From Gnetum montanum (taxonomy: Eukaryota > Streptophyta > Gnetopsida > Gnetales > Gnetaceae), in assembly GCA_015680685.1 (NCBI GenBank), contig MNCI01009211.1, forward strand, positions 29,738 through 77,858: DNA of 48,121 nucleotides, given 5' to 3'. Positions within the stretch are counted from its first letter, which is position 1, and each line of letters opens with the position of its first letter. Position numbers and translations under genes: made by a program. Shown here piece by piece: positions 30,643-42,513 of this stretch. The notes beneath the pieces are model-generated. The model worked only from the letters and a program-made list of their open reading frames with translations, did no database searches and was not told the DNA's origin.

Positions 30643-31836
30643 AGGTTACCTTATCCCCAAGGTAACTCGAGGCAGTTCCACCAACCGTTAACATATTATC
30701 CAAGTGGAACTTTGCCACAACCTATTGGGCAACACCAGCAGTGGCAACACCCACAGTCATGGGGGATGCCACCGTTGAGACAACAATACCCTTACCAGCA
30801 ACCAGACCCATATGGCTACTACGTGTAGTAGCCAGTTTCTCCAAGTGACTCTATGGGTCATGTAACCCCACAACATCACTACCAAGTTCAGGAGTATTTT
30901 AGGACTCCTTCTCCCTCAGGAGACACACCACATGCATACCATCCTCTGAATCCATCCACCACTCTTATGCCGGTAGTTCCACTACCACCTGCTCCAACGA
31001 TGCAAGGGGAACTCCCCACTCAACCGTAGCAACGTAATGCTACGAGAGCTGTAAACTTTCAACCTGCTACTAATTCTGACAACCGTACAAAGAGAAGATC
31101 TTTCTTTAGAACCAAAAGCCCAAACAAGCTCTCACAACCACAAGTGGCTGAGTCTGTACACGCTCCTCCAACAAATAAGGCTTCAGAGCTCCCTTAAAAC
31201 CAACAACAGAGCTCAACGCACACGGTTATGTTAACACATACCGTTATTGACTGGATTAAGGTGGGCCACCTTCCCAGGAAATTCTCTGACCCTGGAAGTC
31301 CCCTAATTTATCTCCAAGTCGTTGGGAATGAACCACGTAAGGCTCTTCTTGACTCAGGTTTCAGAGTCAACCTAATTTCATGAGAAATGTATAAAGCCTG
31401 AAACCTGCTTCCACTTAAGAAGAGTAATATTCAACTAGAGGTAGCTGACTAGTCCATCACCATTCCCTTGGGATTGGTGGAGGACATCATTACCACTGTG
31501 TGTGGTTGGTCATACCCAGCTGATTTCCTGGTGATAGAAGTCAACAGTAACAAAGGGGACTTCCCAATTATAATGGGGAGGGCATGGCTCAGCACCATCA
31601 ACATGTTTCTAGGAATTTGTGATCTTTCCTTGGAAATATCTAAGGAAAACATTTATAGAAAGATCGAGAAGAAGAAAGTTTCATGCATCACATACAGTGA
31701 CTCAGAGGGTGATGACATGGAGGAATGCTCAACATTTATTACATGCAACTGGTGTGCCCAAGAAACTCAGATACAAAGGTGCTTGTATGTAGCAACCACA
31801 CAACAAGAGAACACCCAGTGGTTGACAGCTGATTAA
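30643..31836 (+). pseudogene. Protease region of the gag-pro polyprotein, element W
   Basis: It continues the gag frame. A Pro/Gln/Tyr-rich linker (PYQQPDPYGYYV) and a basic stretch (TKRRSFFRTKSPNKLSQPQ) precede VIDWIKVGHLPRKFSDPGSP and the retroviral aspartic protease core KALLDSGFRVNLIS with an intact D-S-G at 31,351-31,359. Next are IPLGLVEDIITTVCGW and FPIIMGRAWLSTINMFLGI, the usual second half of such proteases. In-frame stops at 30,826, 30,829, 31,027, 31,195, 31,381, 31,399 and 31,450 break it. Most are CAG, CGA or TGG in element V. Nothing resembling RT follows. Confidence 0.8.
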
Positions 31837-32079
31837 GAGAGCAGCCCACCAACATGCATGGAACGAACTGGGGAAACAACTTACACCCACAACGAAAGCA
31901 TATATACATTGGAATATGAGCATCGCCAACTTCCAACACTTAACTTGAAAACATCAATTGGGAGAAGTTGGACACTTCTAAGAAATTCAAACAAATGCTC
32001 ACTATTTTAGATCTCTCCCTTTCAATTCAGTCATGGGGGAGATGGCCACCTACGCTGATCATTTGGGGCCCTCAGTTCT

Positions 32080-32170
32080 TTTAAGTTTTTGTTTTACACA
32101 TTTTTGTTTTACATGTTTCTGTTTTGCACATTTTTGTTTTACAAATTTCTTTAACTTTTCTTGTTTTTGT
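32080..32170 (+). repeat. Tandem repeat of about 15 bp, TTTTGTTTTACACAT type, after the protease of W
   Basis: About five imperfect copies (TTTTTGTTTTACACA variants), translated as FCFTHFCFT. A (TG)n run follows at 32,204-32,219. The same arrangement is found in V (47,985-48,110), so it belongs to the family and is not a random microsatellite. Confidence 0.75.
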
Positions 32171-33920
32171 TTTACAACATCGTTTATACTTTTTCATTTC
32201 TTCATGTGTGTGTGTGTGTTATCCATTTTATTAAGTTTGTTATTTAATAAGTGCTATTAATGATGGTATGAACTGTTTCTATTGATTACTAATGTTTGAC
32301 TTTTACCTTTAAGATTATGATGTTGATACTAAGGTATGGTTCTTGTGATATGACAGACAATGAGTTCACTTCATCCATACATTCACAAATTTCTATGGTT
32401 TCTCTTGGCTTGGAACTGTACAGTCCCTTTCTAATTAAGAACTATAAATGAATCAATGACTGAGCATTTCTCAAACTAAGAAAGGACTCAAGGATTCAAA
32501 ATGGTGTAACTTCAAGGGAACTTGATGCATCTGTGTTGGCCATTCTCTTGGGTGCTTGGATGTTTTCTTCTTGAGTTTTCTTACCATTCCGACATTGCTC
32601 CATCATCGAGAATCTGAGCAAATAAAAATAACAAGGTCTTTGCATGGTGTGGTTCTCACGTATAAACATCAAAAAGAAAAAAACAACAGTGAGAATTCAA
32701 AGCACACCCCTTAGAAGCAATAATCATTTGGGGCTACAAGCACTGGTTATGGAACTAAAATAAACATGTTCCCTCTAACTAAGGCCCTCCTCGCTTCCTA
32801 TTCTCTCCTCCTTCGTTTCGTCTGAATGGTGGTGGCTCTTTGAGGGACACATTCTTGTCACTTCAGGTGGATGGGTTGGCCGAATGCATTAATGCAAAGT
32901 CACTGGATGTGGTTTGTTCGAGGTCGAACTTGGAATGGGATCTACTAGGTCACATTAATCATTAACTACACAAGGGGCTACACATCACCTTGTTCTTGAG
33001 ATTCCATTCCATTCTCTTCTCTCCATCATTCTTCCTCCTTTGTTCACCTCATTAGTTTATATTTTTGTTGATGCATTGTTTTCTTTTTGGTAAATTCTTG
33101 CGGTTAAGACTTTAACTCTTGTTCCAAATGACATTCCTAGAGCCTACGGACTCTTTGAATGTGGGTTTGTCAGGGCATTAAGGGAATGAGCCTGCTTTGG
33201 GGAGGACCCACTGACATTCCTATTTGGTGCACCAGTTAAATTCTTTCCCCTAACATTTTTGTGATCTATATTATTTTGTTCATTTCCATCTTGACATTCA
33301 TTTCATCGATGTTATATTTGTCTCTTTTTCTTTCTCCATTTTATCACTACTGGAGGTTCGCTCTTAGTCATGGGGGTCCGAACCCAATTTTTTCAATTTT
33401 CTCCTAACCCCTACACCTTTGGTAGTCACCATTATTATATCTCCAGAAACCACAATCAGCCATACCACAACTCAGCCAATGGACCTTTCACCAAATCAAG
33501 GTATCAATTGCATTATGATTCATTTAGCCTTGCTAATAAAAGATTGTGTTGTGTGTTCAGATGACAATCATGCAACAACGGATTGGAACTAGAGGGAACA
33601 CTTGGAATGGATTGGTGCTGAAGCAGCTATGCAAGGAATGAGATCAATGGTGCGCTTATGGATAGACAACGAAAGGTGCAATCTTGGCATTGGCAGTAGC
33701 ATACTTCTTCTCTCTTCTCTCTTCTCTCTTAGCTGCCAAATAAGGCCTAATGTCAAATGTATAAGGTGTTCACTCTTGTTGTCGTGAACACTAGTTTTGT
33801 CATGTTCTGTAATGATGATCCGTTCACATGTCATCCCATTCACCATTAGCTCCATTCAAGTCAATAATTCCATACCTTCCCAATATTTTGTAAGGAACTC
33901 GAGGACAAGTTTTTATTCAG
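32171..33920 (+). other. Long non-coding tail of element W
   Basis: About 1.75 kb with no domain-bearing ORF. Blocks match the spacers of X and Z in reverse (for example GCCTGCTTTGGGGAGGACCC near 33,191). The position where X, Y and Z have their 3' ORF is empty here. Confidence 0.65.
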
Positions 33921-33931
33921 TCATGTGGGTA
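33921..33931 (+). other. Polypurine tract of element W
   Basis: TCATGTGGGTA lies directly before the 3' LTR, preceded by the family block GAGGACAAGTTTTTATTCAG. It is only partly purine, as in the sister copies. Confidence 0.6.
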
Positions 33932-34757
33932 TGATGGGATGCAATATCATAGTGCGTTGCGATATCGCGTACACGATATCGCAGTGCACAGCGATATCAC
34001 GTACACAATATCGCAGTGCGTCGTCAAATCTATAAATAAGAGGCAACTCTCCCTTGTTTCTCCATCTAGATCTAGACCATAGCCAAAATCTTGCCATTTT
34101 TCCATTCCAGAGTTAGAGTAATTTCCATGTGCCCACAGTAGGAGTCCCAAAGTGAATGGATCTTTATTCGAGCAAATATTGTACCTGAGCATAAGTTTGT
34201 GTACGGAAATAAAGACGAACTTTTGGATAAACCTTGCAATGCATGGACTAAGCTAAATAGGACTTTAATTATTGTTATTTATTGTTCATCGTTTAAATGT
34301 TTTATTAGTTAATTAAATCTCTCTCAACCCTTCTCTCATAGTTAAGTGCATTCAGTACGACTGCTTCGAGCACATGTGTTATGCTTGGTAATCCCAGTAA
34401 TGAATAGTGTTTGGTAATCCCATAAGGTTGCATTGGTTCAGGGTGTGAACGGTAAGTGGGAACGAATACTAATGCTAGGCATTAGAACTTAGTTAATTAA
34501 AGCTAGTTACTTAGTCTCTTCACCCTTTCCCTCATTAGCATAAGGAGATAAAACATAAAAGATATAAAAATCACATACCTCAGACTTACTTAATCATACA
34601 ACTGTGACAAATACAAGTAAGTCTGGGAAGACAACGAACGATTAACCTTAAGTGTTTCATAAGGCGTGTAGGCACTTAGTCTGTGGAGTTCAACCGAATC
34701 GTGCATGTAACGTTCGTATTCGTATGGTTGAGTGTAGGGGTACCTTGCCACTCATCA
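33932..34757 (+). repeat. 3' LTR of element W (826 bp)
   Basis: Collinear with 27,773-28,565. The 33-bp length difference is explained by an extra GATATC-type unit in U3 (33,960-34,015). Over about 120 bp near 34,360-34,480 I count roughly ten differences from the 5' LTR, mostly transitions, so the insertion is not recent. A poly(A) signal lies at 34,208. Confidence 0.92.
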
Positions 34758-34762
34758 ATGGT
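34758..34762. repeat. Target site duplication of element W, right copy
   Basis: ATGGT, identical to 27,768-27,772. Confidence 0.9.
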
Positions 34763-34867
34763 TATCATTCTTCTTTAGTTACAAGAATTATAACATCGCA
34801 TGCCTAAGTAATAAAATTTGTGTAAATAAACTTAGATTATTTAAGCATAAAATTTTGGGATATGACA
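34763..34867 (+). repeat. 5' LTR of element M, second part
   Basis: Continues the LTR broken at 27,772 and ends GGGATATGACA. It matches 37,871-37,974 at the end of the 3' LTR (ATCATTCT...TATGACA). Confidence 0.85.
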
Positions 34868-34870
34868 AGT

Positions 34871-34886
34871 TGGTATCAAAGCATGG
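34871..34886 (+). other. Primer-binding site of element M (initiator tRNA-Met type)
   Basis: TGGTATCAAAGCATGG, three bases after the LTR. The plant initiator-Met complement begins TGGTATCAGAGCC, so the first 12 bases match except one. Confidence 0.8.
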
Positions 34887-34924
34887 TTTTTGGATCACTA
34901 ATAGGACTTTGTTAGTTTTTGCAG

Positions 34925-35920
34925 ATGCCTCCAAGAAGAAAATAAAGTGATGAGGCAAGCTCCAACAAAGTGCAAAGATAATTGTTTCCAACCCTAGTGA
35001 ACTTATTGACTAATGAGAGCAGCCAAGGTGGAGTCACAAGTATAGAGCCTAGCAACCAAAGGATGGTTGAAAAGTTTAGAAAGCTACTTCCACCTACATT
35101 TAAAGGAACTAATGATCCAATGATGGCCATGATTGGGTGAAGAATATGAAGAAGGCTTTTGGTATTTTGGGTTGCACACCAACCCAAAAGACAAAACTAG
35201 TCACTTACCAACTGTAAGGAGTTACTAGATGTTGGTGGAATAATTTGCTTTAGGTTAAAGGATTGGAAGCACATAACATAATATAGGATGAATTCAGAAA
35301 AAAGGTAGAGGATTACTATGCTATTAAAACCTATTTTTATAAAAAGAAATATGAGTTTTATACACTATTACAAGGTGATATGATAGTAATTTTTGTGAAT
35401 TGATTGAATATGTTCCTCATGTTTTAAAAGATGATGAATCACATGCCAAAAGTTTTTCATAGGGCCTAAGGTCATCCATCAAAAAACATTTATCTATCAT
35501 AATAAAATATGAGAAGACATGAATGTGAGCACTATGGGTGGAGGTGTAAGATAGATCAACTAAGAAATTACAGAAGAGGAATCCCCAAACTAAGACCGAT
35601 GAGAAGAGGAATAAGGCCTCAAGTACTAAGCAAGAAAAGCCACTTAAGAATCTTCCAACTTATTTCCAATCGAAGATTTAAGGTGAGATAAGAACCTATT
35701 TTTATTAAAAGGAACTAGGTCACAATAAGGTGGTTTATCCTAAGCTCAAGATCAATAAGGAGTCCTTAAGAAATAATCCTAAAGGTAAGACTTATGGTGT
35801 CATGGGAGTTACTCAAGAAAAGAAAGGAGGAGTGACACCATAAGTTTACAACTTGCTAAAAGCTCAACATGACATAGGCAAAGATGTGGCTTCTTCTCTA
35901 ATCTTCCATAAGAAAGATTC
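34925..35920 (+). pseudogene. Decayed Del/Tekay-type gag of element M
   Basis: Starts MPPRRK followed at once by a stop. Further on it reads KFRKLLPPTFKGTNDPMMA, DWVKNMKKAFGILGCTPTQK and TKLVTYQL. After a frame change it gives DEFRKKVEDYYAIKTYFYKK, KYEFYTLLQGDM and VPHVLKDDESHAKSFS. This is the classic Ty3-gypsy gag order (PPTFDGT...DW...F..LGC...Q...TYQL...F..KY...EF..L.QG). A trace of YGVMGVTQEKK near 35,790 marks the gag end. No protease or pol follows. The frame is destroyed by stops and indels. Confidence 0.75.
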
Positions 35921-35923
35921 CTT

Positions 35924-35936
35924 AAGGGGGCAAGAA
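35924..35936 (+). other. Polypurine tract of element M
   Basis: AAGGGGGCAAGAA immediately before the 3' LTR, typical of Del-type elements. Confidence 0.8.
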
Positions 35937-37974
35937 TGTAACATCCTATGTTCTTAACCCCTTGCTCTATATTTAAGTTTTATTGATCTTTGGTTCATTT
36001 ATGTCTTGTGAAGGATTTGATCTATTTATTTTATAAATAACATTATTGTGTGTTCTATTATAATTGTGAAATCTTTTAATTAACTTGTCTTGTATTATTA
36101 TGGTCTTCCCTTTTTGAAAATATTCCTTTGCTAAATTTTCATTTCGATATCAATTAACATTTTTGCTAATATTGTTTTATTGAGCTTCTAGATTTAGATG
36201 TTAATGATTTCTTTGTATATCTTACCAAGAACAAGTTGATGGAATGTGGTACATGTTGTAAACTAGCAAATGGGAATTTTAGAAAAATATCATATTTTCA
36301 CTAAACTTTTTCAAATTCTTCTTCTATATCCTTTCCCATGTGAACTAGGTATTTTATATTAGTTAACATATTTTATTAAACTTTTCTATTTATCATGAAT
36401 TTAATCAAGAAGATAATCTATTGTAAGCCATTATTGTTATATTGGCTAGAAGTTTCTAATCCTATACTAAATTGAGAATTTTTAGCTCTCATGCATCAAT
36501 TGCTCTTACTTGTTGGTTATTTCTTCTTCTCTTATGGTGATATGAACCCTTGGCATTCAGCTTAGTGTGTTGCAAACCAACTTTGTTACATCTTAATTTT
36601 TTAAGGTAGAGTGACCAATCCTAGTCTTGTTTCTTTATATGCTTTCAATGATTCAATTATTGTTGGGTCATTATCGACTTTATCATCCTTGTCCTCAATG
36701 AATGTTGTCCTTTTTGTGGATCTCTTGTGGTCGTTTCAACCTTCTTTTAACTAAACAAGATGTCTTGAAGATTAGGAAGATATCTTTCTAGCACTTGAGA
36801 TGTCTTACAGGTGATGTTTATTAGTCCTTGAAGAAATCTTACCAAATACATCTATTAATAGACATCTTGCTAGAGACATTTATCTTGCACTATAGCATCT
36901 CACCAAAGATGTCGACTTATAGGGAAAGACATCTATCCTACAAGGGCTATTCAAAAAGCCATCCAAACTAAATTTTAGAGCCTTTTTTTATGCTTAAATA
37001 GGTTCCCTTTAACCCTAGAATACCTTGAAATCATTCAAACACATCAAAATACACCCAAATTTAGGTAAAAATCATCATTTTTATGGTCATCATATGGTTA
37101 CTATTTTCTTGTCTATTTCATGTTGTTCTTACGGTCTTGGAATTATTATTGACATTGGGCAAGCATTATAGGAGAACTATTTAGTCAATCAATGTCTACT
37201 TATGTTACTTGTGAATGCCATGTGGCTAGTTTTCTTGATGCAAAAGTAAAGGGTAGGTAATCCATAAGAGTTTCTTTCTAGGTTCAATTCATCCAAGATT
37301 AGGTGAGGTTACTTAACTAGTCCTTAAGGAGAATCACTAACAACATCCAAGAAAGGTGAGACCCTTTTGGGCAAATATTCCTTGTAGATGATTGATTCTA
37401 GTACATTCTCAATTTGCCTGTCTTGATATTTTGTGGATATCATGGTTTTGGATTTGGCTTTAGGTATCTGATCTCATTGATCTTGAGATAGCTTCTTGTG
37501 TAGGATGGGTGCCATTCTTCAACTTATTCTAGGTATACTAAGATGGATAACTTTACTAAAAGGTTTCTAATCCTTCTTGCATGTGTGAATGTAGATCCAA
37601 GTAGTAGGAGCTAGGAGATTGATGATGCTAAAGTTGGATCTTTGGAGCTTTCCTTTAAGTCCTCATATTTTGGTTATGTTATTATAATGATCATGATGTA
37701 TTTGAGCTTTTGAAATATTGGATATTATCAACTCTTTTTTGAAGCTATGAACTTATTATATTATAAGACTTAGTTATGGATTATGATTAATTTAATTATT
37801 TCTTAAAGTACTCTAATGCGAATTTTAGTTTTACCATGCACTTTGGTTAAGATTTATAATGCTTATGGTGATCATTCTCCTTTGGTTATAAGCATTATGA
37901 CATCACATGCCAAAGTAATAAAATTTATGTGATTAAACTGAAATTATTTAAGAATGAAATTTTAGGGTATGACA
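35937..37974 (+). repeat. 3' LTR of element M (2,038 bp)
   Basis: TGTAACATCCTATGTTC...GGGTATGACA. It shows the uninterrupted form of the site into which W inserted (near 37,866, TTATGGTGATCATTC). Cluster of AGATGTC/GACATCT words at 36,758-36,940. It differs from the 5' copy by many substitutions and by private segments, so M is old. Confidence 0.88.
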
Positions 37975-39689
37975 ATAGTTCAACCTTACTAAAGATTGGA
38001 TGACCAATGGAGCTGTTTGATTGATCTTATCTTTGGTCAGTCAACCTTATAAGTGTTTCTTTTACAGTCTTCTAAACTTGCCTCCTATTTAGATTGGTCA
38101 ATCTAATGCCAAGTTGATTGACCTTTGATATGATGATTTTAGCAAATAAGACATATTTAAGCATTTCAAATCATTGATTTGATCAACAATCTTCCTTTAT
38201 TTGGACTTGAAAAAACACCCAAAGTCTCAAAGATCAAAATACAAAGCACTGCTTTTGGAAGATGACAAATGCCTTAAGCATACCTAGTGAGAATTCAAAA
38301 TACATCAAAATGGATAGCCCTTGTGAATTTTTAAGCTCCCCTTAAGCTTATTAATTCCTCTTATTTTCTCCTCCTTAATTTCTCCCACTTGTGTTCTCTC
38401 CCCTTATTTGACATCTACAAAAGGATATAAATGAATGCTTTCAAGGAATAAGTGTGATCTTGGAAAGAGGTGGATTAAAATAGGCATGAAATGAAAATAA
38501 TATGCTTAAAGTAATAAATAAATATTCTTAATTAAGAATTCTATAACTGAAGATAGGAAAAAGTTAAACATGTTGTTATAACAATGTTATCGCCAAAAAA
38601 AATAATGCTACTATAGCTCATGTTCAACACTTGAAAAGATAGTTTAAAGATAGCAAATAAAATATAGCTACACAAGCATAGCTAAAATAAAAATATGAGA
38701 TTAATAATAAGCCCTATAATAATGCCACATCAATAAATGAGCTAATACCAAATTGAAAATGAGCATAATATAGATATACTATATTAAAATGAATCTAAAG
38801 TACATATATCACTATTTCACAAAAATAGATCAAAAGATAAACAACCGAACATAAAACTAATTGAACAGCATTTATAGACTATCCTATTCTAGGAATAATC
38901 CATCAACCTACCTAATGTAGATTGAGATACTTACATACCTAGATTAGTTGGGGCATGGCCTAACTTCCAATCCTCCTTTGATTTCTTCAAATTGGTTAGG
39001 TGGAAGTGGCTCAATTCCAATGTTTTCTTTGTCATATGCCTTATGTAACATGTTCTTAGAAATCCACACCTTTTATATTTTGAACTTTTGTTTATCCTTC
39101 TTGTACCTATCTTTATTAGTTCTTGAAAATCTCATATTCTCATAACTATAATAAGATTTATAAGAGCAATATTGAATATGGCCATAATTGTAATAATAAT
39201 AGTCTTATGTATAAGAACTTATAGAAAGAAAATCATACATTAGAAAATGAAGTAGTAGTGAAATAATTACATGATTAACTTTACTTCACAAAGAATAAGC
39301 TTATAACATTTGTATTTTTGGAAATCTTAGGAAGTTCTCTATAATTTGGAAAAAAGAAGTACTACAAATGATATCCAAAGGTTGAGGTTATATTATGTTC
39401 TTTCCAATCTATCATGATAATTCTAGTAGTGCAAATTTGAAAGATGATAACTCAAAAGTTGTTAAGTTTTTGATGCTAAAATTTTAACTAAACCTTCCCA
39501 TAGATACTAGCTTTCAAACAAACCTATGAGATGCCTTGGATATCTATATGTAACAAGTGGGACAAATTTTACTAAAAATAATATTATATAATTCTAATGA
39601 CAAAAAATTAAAAGTTATATATATGGATATATGGATTGGGGCCAAAACAAGACTACAACTATCCATCCTTACAGTGGAAGGAAATATTC
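37975..39689. other. AT-rich region without a recognisable gene
   Basis: Contains short words such as TTGATTGACC and GGTCAATC in both orientations (37,990-38,130), and A-rich stretches. It may include the left LTR of the copia element, but TG...CA ends with a matching partner could not be placed because the right half of that element is outside the window. Confidence 0.5.
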
Positions 39690-41250
39690 ATTCTTCATCT
39701 TTGCTTTCTCCTTTCCTTGTCATTCTATGAATTTGTATAGATTCATTGAGGCACTTGATTCTTTGAGACAAAATAATTTTTGTTAATAAGTCAACAAGTT
39801 GCTCTTTCGAACTAATGTGAATGATTCTAATGATTCCTTCTTTCATTTCTTACTTGATGCAATAGTACTTAATGTCAATGTGTTTGGATTTTTTGTGATG
39901 CACATATTCTTGGAAGAGTTGAATTGTTGTTGTATTATCATAGTACAAATTTGTAAGGAGATCAATTTTTAATCCTAACTATAAGAGAAGTTTATTTATC
40001 CAGAGTATGTGTTGGAGGCATTTAACCATGGTAATAAATTCTGCTTCACAAGTGGATAAGCTAATGGATGATTATTTCTTTAATTTCTAGTATATTGGAT
40101 TTTTTCCATACATAATGAAAGCTCATGATGTGGGTTTTCTATCATCATCCTCTCCTACCCAATTAGCATCTGAATATGCATGAAGATTATTATTTCCTCT
40201 ATTAAATTGGATCCCAACGTTGCAAGTTCTTTTTACATACTTGAGGAGATGCATAAGTGCTGGCATGTGAGATTTTCTTGGCTCTTGCATGAATCTAGAT
40301 AAGTATGATGTTTCATATTCTAAATTTGATCTAGTGTGGCAAAGACACTGAAGTAATCCAATCATGATACTATACATGGTTGCATCTATGAAAGGAGCCT
40401 TATATTTGCTAGTTAACTTTAAATTATATAGCAAGACACTGCTAATTAGCTTTTCATTCTGTAGATTAAATTTTTCAATAATGGAATTCACATTTTTGAT
40501 TTGATGAATCTTCATTCCCTCATTATCTTGGTTCACTTCAATTCCTAGGAAGTAATTGAGTTCTCTAAGGTCCTTCATTTCGAATTCAGTTCTTATGTCA
40601 TTCTTGAAATCTTCTACTAACCTTTCATTTGTGGCAATAAAGATAATGTTATCTACATATCGTGATATCATGATGAATTCATGTCCTTTCTTCTTAAAAT
40701 ATTGTGTTAGTTCAAACATGCAATTTTGATAATTCTTCTCGATGAGATAGTCATTAATTCTCTAGGTGCTTACTTTAGGCCATATAAAGCTTTGTTAAGT
40801 TTTCGTACTTTGCTTTTTTTCTTTTAATGAAATAACCTTTGGGTTGGTAGGTATATACTTCTTTTTTGATGTATCAATTTAGAAAAGTTGAGTTAACATC
40901 CATTTGTTGAACCTTTAAGTCTTTATGTGCTACCATGAAGAGAATGAGCTTAATGGTTTCAAATCTGGCCATTGGTGCAAAGATTTCTTCATAGTCAATG
41001 TGTTTCTATTATTTGAATCCTCTTGCAAAAATTCTTGCTTTGTGTGTTGTGACATCTCCTTTTTCATTGTACTTTGTTTTATACAACCACTTGTAATCAA
41101 TAACTTTTTTATCTTTTGGTTTGTCCACTAATTCCCATGTGTTATTTCTTAGGATGGAATTGTACTCTTTGTCCATGGCTTCTTTCTAGACTTTTAATTT
41201 AATGGATTCATTGACATTGGTTGGTTTCCTTGAGACTATTGAATATTTCA
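39690..41250 (-). pseudogene. Copia reverse transcriptase and RNase H
   Basis: RT entry KEAMDKEYNSILRNNTWELV, DYKWLYKTKYNEKGDVTTHK and ARIFARGF; then VQQMDVNSTFLN, LNKALYGLK, and in the open 597-bp piece (40,123-40,719) ISRYVDNIIFIATNERLVED and MKDLRELNYFLGIEV. The catalytic YVDD box is YVDN (codon at 40,648-40,650), a G-to-A type change that would abolish polymerisation. RNase H follows: YSDANWVGEDDDRKPTS, LYYDNTTTIQLFQE, HHKKSKHIDIKYY and IIHISSKEQLVDLLTK. RT copies element RNA to DNA in the particle. Several stops are present. Confidence 0.88.
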
Positions 41251-41419
41251 TATTTGTAATATTATAAGATCTTTTAGTTCTTCTTTCAATATTTGTGTTT
41301 AGCATTTGAGTGTAAGGATTGTCTCTTTGAACCTAAGGTTTTAAACTTTAATATGTATTTGATTTCTCTTACTATTTTAAAAAATTACTTTTACCAAAAT
41401 TTGTCTCATCAAATATAAC

Positions 41420-42290
41420 ATCTCTTGAAACATGTCATTCCTGATTCATTAGATCATAACACTTGTATCCATTGGTGTGAAAATCATAACCAAGAAAGAT
41501 GCATTTCTTTTCTCTATCTTCAAGTTTATTAATGAATTGTTTTGGGGTCTTTACATGGCAATGACATCCAAATATTCTTATATGACTCAAGTTAGAAATT
41601 TTGTTGTATAGAACTTCATATGGATATTTGTCTTCATTGCTTTTAGTGATGATTCTATTAGAAATGTAACAAGTCGCTATGATGATCTTACTCCAATATT
41701 GGTTAGGCAATGAGAAATGTTTTAGTAAGCACCTTATCATGTATTGTATTATTCTATTCTTTCTTTCATCTACTCCATTTTATTGTGGGCTATATCCACA
41801 TGTGGTATAATGAAAGATACCATTTTCTTTACAAAATTTTTTAAATTATTTATTTATGAATTCACCTCATTTGTCTAATATGATGGCCTTAATCTTAACA
41901 TTCATGAAAATTTTAATTAGGTTGTGGAAAGTTTCAAAGTATTTGATGGCTTCATTCTTTTGCTTCAGATTGTAAGTCCAAGTCTATTTTGAGTATTCAT
42001 TTACTATGACCATGAAAAAATTTAACCCTACTATTGAAACAATATGCACTAGTCCAATAAGATTCATATTCAGAAGACCAAATGGTTTTTCCTTCTTTAT
42101 CATGTGAGAGTTGTGAGGAGAATTGGTTTTCCTTTCTTGTATGCCAATCTCCCATTTATCTTAAGGAATATTTGAAATTTTCATTCCTGTAGCTTTTTCC
42201 TATTTGATCAATTTTTCAATTTTGTGATAGGAGTGTCACCAAGCCTTCCATGCCAAAGCCTAGACATATTGATATCCTCATTATTCTTTT
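41420..42290 (-). pseudogene. Copia integrase with GAG-pre-integrase motif
   Basis: LWHGRLGDTPITKLKN near 42,270 is the pre-integrase histidine motif (usually LWHxRLGH). The catalytic core has FFMVIVNEYSK where an Asp pair is expected, then AIILDK.GEFINK.FKKFCK and YSPQ.NGVDERKNRIIQYMI, giving the second Asp and the Glu of D,D35E. The C-terminal part is open at 41,435-41,740: HIRIFGCHCHVKTPKQF and KKCIFLGYDFHTNGYKCYD. Integrase inserts the cDNA into the genome; this copy cannot be functional. Confidence 0.82.
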
Positions 42291-42513
42291 TATTGACTTC
42301 ATCATTGTTTGGATTGGCTTCTATTGTGAGAACATGCTTTTCTTGAGTAGTATGGGTGCTTATTATGTCTTCTTTTTTATTAAGATAATCGCATTCAAGG
42401 CAATATATTCTATAATTTAAGGCTTTGATTTTTATGATTTATTAACCATTGGATTTGTTGATAATGTAGAAATTTCTCTTAAAACTAACATTATTTATTT
42501 CATTAAAGACTTA

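Larger units (their letters stand above)
27773..34757 (+). mobile_element. Element W: complete Athila-like, RT-less LTR element (6,985 bp)
   Basis: It has a 5' LTR of 793 bp, tRNA-Asp primer site, gag, protease region, a long non-coding tail, polypurine tract and a 3' LTR of 826 bp. The flanking ATGGT direct repeats match perfectly. It inserted into the 5' LTR of M; the uninterrupted sequence is seen in the 3' LTR of M near 37,866. The 5.4 kb interior has one long frame for gag-protease, broken mainly by stops, and nothing resembling RT, RNase H or integrase. It lacks the 3' ORF of X, Y and Z. Confidence 0.92.
25836..37974 (+). mobile_element. Element M: Del/Tekay-like LTR retrotransposon without pol (LARD-like)
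   Basis: Two LTRs of about 2.04 kb (TGTAACA...TATGACA) flank a 1,069-bp interior holding only a primer site, a decayed gag and a polypurine tract. The 5' LTR is split by element W. Without W the element is about 5.15 kb. Internal DNA is far shorter than the several kilobases needed for gag-pol, so M could move only with proteins from a relative. No clear target duplication: GTCAG on the left, ATAGT on the right. Confidence 0.85.

Noticed and set aside
25836-37974. Segmental duplication of host DNA (the two 2 kb stretches at 25.8 and 35.9 kb)
   Set aside because: TG...CA ends, an initiator-Met primer site after the first copy and a polypurine tract before the second show they are LTRs.
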